Positions 60,553-64,000 of a stretch of 64,000 nucleotides of DNA are shown here, piece by piece. Positions within the stretch are counted from its first letter, which is position 1. Each line of letters opens with the position of its first letter. This stretch comes from Streptomyces durmitorensis (GTDB lineage: Bacteria; Actinomycetota; Actinomycetes; Streptomycetales; Streptomycetaceae): the NCBI RefSeq assembly GCF_023498005.1, contig NZ_CP097289.1:6386001-6450000 (forward strand), read 5' to 3'. The position numbers and the translations under genes were made by a program. The notes beneath the pieces are model-generated. The model did no database searches. It had not been told where the DNA came from and saw nothing but the letters and a program-made list of their open reading frames with translations.

Positions 60553-60776
60553 GGGGAGATCCGCTTCAGGAGCTGCTCGTGCTCGTCCTCCGACATCTGC
60601 TCTCCCGAGGAGGGCAGCAGCTGCGGTATGCCGTCGACGATCGGGTAGCGGCGGCGCAGGCGCGGGTTGTAGAGGACCTCTTGCGGTACGAGGGGTTCCG
60701 CGGGCTCCAGGAGATGCAGCGGCCCTTTGTCCAGCGGACAGGCCAGGATCTTCAGAAGCGGGTCTTCGGGGTTCAT
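60549..60776 (-). CDS. Trm112/UPF0434 family small protein
   Basis: 75 residues. LLKILACPLDKGPLHLL and YNPRLRRRYPIVDGIPQLL are the family signature; only one Cys of the usual CxxC remains. Trm112 proteins activate partner methyltransferases, which fits a location between methyltransferase genes. Start overlaps the EamA stop by one base (TGATG). Confidence 0.9.
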   Translation of the reverse strand: MNPEDPLLKILACPLDKGPLHLLEPAEPLVPQEVLYNPRLRRRYPIVDGIPQLLPSSGEQMSEDEHEQLLKRISP

Positions 60777-61693
60777 CAGCTCGTCAACTCCTTGGTCGGG
60801 GGCGTCGGTTGAGGCGGTGGCGCGTCGTGCTTGGGCATGGCGAGGAGCACGGACACCGCGAGCGCCGTGCCCGCGATCCGCAGGGCGAGCCGCAGCGGCT
60901 CCTCGGGCAGCGGCTCGCCGAACGCCAGGGTCCCGAGTACCGCGGTGAAGAGCGCGGTAACCGTCGTGCACACGGGGACTATGAGAGAGGCCCGGCAGCG
61001 CTGCAGTGCCGCCTGGGACATGACCAGGCCGAACGCGCCGGTGAACAGCAGGAGATACGGATACGGGGAGCGCAGCAGGTCGAGCAGGGCCGAGCCGAGT
61101 TCGTCCGTGGTCAGATAGCTGGACACGCCCTTGATGGCGAGCGAGCTGACGCCGTAGAGGAGCCCGACGGCGACGCCGTACTCGACCCCGGTCGTCGGCA
61201 GCCGGTGCCGGTGCCTGGCCCGCCGCTCGGCCGATCCGTAGAGCAGGACCCCCGCCGCGAGCGAGGGCAGACAGACCGTGAGGACGAGCGGCACGGGCGC
61301 GCTGCGGCTCACGGTGTCGGCCTCCTCGCTCAGCGAGAGGACGACCATGAGCAGCGCGAGGAGGATGGCCCCGACGGCGTACCGCTCGCGCCCCGACGTC
61401 TGCTCCCCGAGCAGCACGGAGGAGAGCAGCAGCAGGAGCACGAGCCCGGAGACGAAGATGCCCTGCGCGGCGGCGATCGGCAGCGTCCGGTAGACGGCGA
61501 GTTGCGCGCCGAACCCGGCGGCGAGCGCGAGCGATCCGCCGATCCACAGCGGGCTCGAGATCACCTGCCGCAGCAGCCGTGCCGGACTGCGCACGCTGAC
61601 GGAGGGCATCGCGGTGAGGGCACGTTTCTCCAGGACGAACCCGGTGCTGTAGAGGACGTTCGCAAGGAGGGCCGCGGCCACACCCCACCACAT
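60776..61693 (-). CDS. EamA/DMT-family transporter
   Basis: 305 residues, about ten TM helices in two EamA-like halves, with a short Pro/Lys-rich tail. NVLYSTGFVLEKRALTAM opens the first half, and SQAALQRCRASLIVPVCTTVTALFTAVLG lies in the second. Likely an exporter or permease for a metabolite of the locus. Lies 3 bp after the SAM methyltransferase gene and overlaps the Trm112 start. Confidence 0.85.
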   Translation of the reverse strand: MWWGVAAALLANVLYSTGFVLEKRALTAMPSVSVRSPARLLRQVISSPLWIGGSLALAAGFGAQLAVYRTLPIAAAQGIFVSGLVLLLLLSSVLLGEQTSGRERYAVGAILLALLMVVLSLSEEADTVSRSAPVPLVLTVCLPSLAAGVLLYGSAERRARHRHRLPTTGVEYGVAVGLLYGVSSLAIKGVSSYLTTDELGSALLDLLRSPYPYLLLFTGAFGLVMSQAALQRCRASLIVPVCTTVTALFTAVLGTLAFGEPLPEEPLRLALRIAGTALAVSVLLAMPKHDAPPPQPTPPTKELTS

Positions 61694-61696
61694 GCC

Positions 61697-62431
61697 TTAC
61701 GTCCTTCGGGCGTGCAGCAGCAGGATCGACGAGGCGCTCGGCACGGCGCAGGCGAGCCGGTCCAGGGCGCGCAGCGGACGCGGTACGCCGTGGAAGGGCG
61801 CGCCGGCGAGGCGCACCACCTCGAAGCCGGACGCGGCGACGAACTCCCGCAGCGCGCGGGCGGTGTAGAGCCGCAGATGCCCCACGACTTCGCTCCCCGG
61901 CCTCCCGTGGATGCCGCGCAGACTGACCTCGGAGAAGACGGGCTGCACCCCGGCGAGCAGGAGGCCGCGGTTGTACCAGGCGGCGAGGTTGGGTGTGGAC
62001 AGCATCAGATGCCCCCCTGGCCTGAGCACTCTGCGCAGTTCGTCGAGAGCGCTGTCGGGATCGACGAGATGCTCGATGACCTCGCTGAAGAGGACGGCGT
62101 CGGCGGAACCGTCGCCGAACGGCAGCCCGCCGTCGGTGAGTTCACCGCGCACGACGTACGGCAGGTGCGCGTGCGCCCGCTTGAGGGCGTCCTGGGACCA
62201 GTCGACGCCGACGACGCGATGCCCCGCGAGGAACGGGGCGGCGGCCGCCGCCGCGGTGCCGTCGCCGCAGCCGATGTCGAGGACGACGGAGGTGCGGGCG
62301 GTGGCGGGGCCGATGGCGTCGGCGAGCATCCGGGCCTGGCGCAGGCTGCGGGCGTCGCCGGAGGCGACGGGGACGGAGGGGTCCTCGTAGAAGTCCCGCA
62401 GGTCGCGGGGTGCGGTGCTGGTACTGGTCAC
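61697..62431 (-). CDS. Class I SAM-dependent methyltransferase
   Basis: 244 residues. Motif I VVLDIGCGDGTAAAA, VVGVDWSQDAL, FSEVIEHLVDPDSALDELRRVLRPGG (motif III region), LSTPNLAAWYNR. A Methyltransf_11/23-type enzyme resembling those in polyketide/glycolipid tailoring. GTG 62431 overlaps the stop of the condensation-domain gene by 4 nt. Confidence 0.9.
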   Translation of the reverse strand: MTSTSTAPRDLRDFYEDPSVPVASGDARSLRQARMLADAIGPATARTSVVLDIGCGDGTAAAAAAPFLAGHRVVGVDWSQDALKRAHAHLPYVVRGELTDGGLPFGDGSADAVLFSEVIEHLVDPDSALDELRRVLRPGGHLMLSTPNLAAWYNRGLLLAGVQPVFSEVSLRGIHGRPGSEVVGHLRLYTARALREFVAASGFEVVRLAGAPFHGVPRPLRALDRLACAVPSASSILLLHARRT

Positions 62432-64000
62432 GGCGTGGTCCCCTCCTCCGTGTGCTCCGTGTGCTCCGTGGCGTGGAGGTAGTGCTCGAAGAGGTCGCGC
62501 AGATGGGCTCCGTCACCGCTGCTGAGCAGGGACTTCGACCAGCGCAGGGCCACGTGCAGGCGGCCCGCGGTGGACGCCGTGGTCACGGTCAGGCCGCGTG
62601 GCAGACGGGCGGGGGCGGAGAACCAGACGGCGTGCGCGCGTCCCGCGTCACCGAAGTCGAGGGAGTACGGAACGCGCCCGATGTTGCTGAGCAGCGTGGT
62701 GGAGGTCCAGGGCGCTGCGGCTCTGCGCAGGCCGCGCGTGACGGCGGCTCTGAGGGTGACGGGCAGGACGGGCGAGGTCAGCAGGGCTGCCCCACGGCCG
62801 AGTTGGGGCCGGGGGAGGGCCTTGAGGGCGCGGGTGCGGTCGGCGGTGCGGCGCAGGAGTGCGCCGATGTCCTGCGGCCCCCAGTCCTCGGAGGTCAACT
62901 CGGCCGCGCTGAAAGGCACTTCGACGAGCCGCGTGCCGTTCCCGATGGGCATGTCCATGTCCCGGGTCCGGTCGTCGACGGGCATGGTGATCCGGAACGG
63001 CTTGGGCCGGGCCCCGTGCTCCCGGTTCCAGTGCGCGATCATCAGCGCGGTCGCCACCATGAGCTGATCGTTCACGGTGAACGGCGCCCCCTTGGGCCGC
63101 CGCGGCACGGAGAACTCGGCGACGAGCATGCCGTTGCCGGGGGAGGGCTCGGGGGTGCCGCGCGAGACGCGGGCGGGAGGAGCCCACCCGGAGGGCGCGT
63201 CGCCGACGTCCTCGGCACGCTCGGGAGCGGAGGGCGAGGGCGTACGCAGCGGGGGCGCGGCGGGGGAGTTGTCCTGCCCGCCGTACAGCTCGGCGGCGGT
63301 GGCGAGGACGCGGAGGCAGGCGGGGCCGTCGAGGGCGGTGTGGTTGATGGTGAGGAAAAGGACGCTGCTGCTGCTGGCGGGGCGCCTTTCGCTGGCGGGG
63401 CGCCCTGAGCTGGGCGGGGTGCCTCCGGTGCCAGTGCTCCCCAAGGCGCCGGAGGCAGCGGCATTCACCGCGCCACCCGCACCCGCCGCGCCGCCCGCAC
63501 CCGCTGTGCCGCCCGCACCCGCTGTGCCGCCCGCACCCGCTGTGCTGCCTGCACCTGCTGTGCTGCCTGCACCCGTCGTGCTGCCTGCACCTGCTGTGCT
63601 GCCTGCACCCGTCGTGCTGCCTGCACCTGCTGTGCTGCCTGCACCCGTCGTGCTGCCTGCACCTGCTGTGCTGCCTGCACCTGCTGTGCTGCCTGCACCT
63701 GCTGTGCTGCCTGCACCTGCTGTGCTGCCTGCACCCGTCGTGCTGCCTGCACCTGCTGTGCTGCCTGCACCCGTCGTGCTGCCTGCACCTGCTGTGCCGC
63801 CTGCACCCGTCGTGCCGCCCGCACCTGCCGTGCCGCCTGCACCCGTCGTGCCGCCCGCACCCGTCGTGCTGCCTGCACCTGCTGTGCTGCCTGCACCCGT
63901 CGTGCCGCCCGCACCCGCCGCGCCACCCGCACCCGTCGTGCCGCCTGTGCTGCCGGGGACAGGCTGGGTGCCTTCCGTGTGGGTGGTTCCCGGGGTGTTG
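62428..64000 (-). CDS. Condensation/PapA-type acyltransferase, partial at right edge, with repeat linker
   Basis: Frame open from 62428 to the window edge; the start lies beyond 64000. It contains a condensation-type acyltransferase region: INHTALDG (HHxxxDG-type, first His replaced by Asn) at about 63334-63357, DRTRDMDMPIGNGTRLVEV, TLLSNIGRVPYSLDFGD, and a C-terminal ALRWSKSLLSS segment. The stretch 63472-63945 encodes a Gly/Ala/Thr/Ser linker of about 26 hexapeptides just before the catalytic strand. First gene of the minus-strand operon; it probably forms an ester or amide in a secondary metabolite. Confidence 0.75.
   Translation of the reverse strand, partial: NTPGTTHTEGTQPVPGSTGGTTGAGGAAGAGGTTGAGSTAGAGSTTGAGGTTGAGGTAGAGGTTGAGGTAGAGSTTGAGSTAGAGSTTGAGSTAGAGSTAGAGSTAGAGSTAGAGSTTGAGSTAGAGSTTGAGSTAGAGSTTGAGSTAGAGSTAGAGGTAGAGGTAGAGGAAGAGGAVNAAASGALGSTGTGGTPPSSGRPASERRPASSSSVLFLTINHTALDGPACLRVLATAAELYGGQDNSPAAPPLRTPSPSAPERAEDVGDAPSGWAPPARVSRGTPEPSPGNGMLVAEFSVPRRPKGAPFTVNDQLMVATALMIAHWNREHGARPKPFRITMPVDDRTRDMDMPIGNGTRLVEVPFSAAELTSEDWGPQDIGALLRRTADRTRALKALPRPQLGRGAALLTSPVLPVTLRAAVTRGLRRAAAPWTSTTLLSNIGRVPYSLDFGDAGRAHAVWFSAPARLPRGLTVTTASTAGRLHVALRWSKSLLSSGDGAHLRDLFEHYLHATEHTEHTEEGTTP
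63472..63945. repeat. About 26 copies of an 18-bp coding repeat
   Basis: Unit of the form TGTGCTGCCTGCACCYG(C/T) with alternating variants, period 18 bp and so in frame. On the minus strand it encodes TTGAGS/TAGAGG-type hexapeptides within the condensation-domain gene. Confidence 0.92.

Noticed and set aside
63465..63932. Arg/Val/Ala/Gln-rich ORF in the terminal repeat
   Set aside because: Alternate frame of the 18-bp repeat. The frame continuous with the condensation-type domain is the one supported.

Overview
The window is a stretch of high-GC chromosome from a Streptomyces species. The evidence is third-position GC bias throughout, many GTG starts, ATGA/GTGA start-stop overlaps, and a core gene order typical of the genus: dgt, a ferredoxin-reductase-like flavoprotein, dnaG, an HrdA-type sigma factor, a heterodimeric ABC exporter, an FGGY kinase, tRNA genes and an mreB-like mbl gene. 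No transposase, integrase, phage gene or CRISPR array was seen. About 80 protein genes, three tRNAs, one clear pseudogene and many repeats are supported.

Left part (1-17.6 kb): a nitrate/nitrite assimilation neighbourhood. It holds a truncated nitrite-reductase-type FAD oxidoreductase under a well-formed four-half-site GlnR box, nasA, and a CbiX-type sirohydrochlorin chelatase that supplies siroheme chemistry. Interspersed are a ferric-reductase-like membrane flavoprotein, a TauE/SafE exporter, a class F sortase with a secreted partner, a class IV aminotransferase, a flavin reductase behind a perfect SoxR-type palindrome, an orphan histidine kinase with a lipoprotein, CutA, a gamma-glutamylcyclotransferase fold protein and a SanA/YdcF protein. 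Two intergenic repeat blocks (6.64-7.14 kb and 13.69-14.30 kb) lie here.

Middle (17.6-37.9 kb): replication and transcription core genes, ABC exporter, sugar kinase, tRNA-Asn x2 and a CAU tRNA (probably Ile2). A small accessory patch follows at 29-33.4 kb: VapBC, TetR with a divergent SDR, a quinone oxidoreductase, a hydrolase pseudogene and tiny ORFs. Then come a GAF sensor kinase with a damaged ATPase domain, mbl and an MFS exporter.

37.9-45.5 kb, the most interesting block: four co-oriented minus-strand genes. They encode a CU044_2847-type small protein, a trypsin-like peptidase fused to a VMAP-C-like domain, a MoxR AAA+ ATPase, and a 1383-residue protein combining a vWA-like domain, a pseudokinase, a winged-helix/BTAD region and a HAD-like domain whose catalytic residues are degenerate. 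This looks like a variant of the MoxR-vWA-VMAP ternary conflict systems in which a proteolytic effector is controlled by an ATPase and a scaffold of pseudo-enzymes.

Right part (45.7-64 kb): a 1239-residue secreted subtilisin; a REC-GGDEF-glycosyltransferase fusion coupled to an acyltransferase; a 19-residue peptide gene; a Ser/Thr kinase; small secreted, HAD and ATP-grasp genes; a Cmx-type chloramphenicol exporter behind a leaderless 9-codon attenuator; and a tightly overlapped minus-strand operon (condensation-domain protein, methyltransferase, EamA transporter, Trm112, FkbM methyltransferase, unknown). The condensation-domain gene runs off the right edge and carries about 26 copies of an 18-bp repeat just before its catalytic motif.

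Repeats are a theme. They include a two-copy dispersed palindromic element (1.05 and 45.0 kb), a three-copy GC-rich motif, an in-frame REP-like hairpin inside a flavoprotein gene, and coding or intergenic minisatellites.
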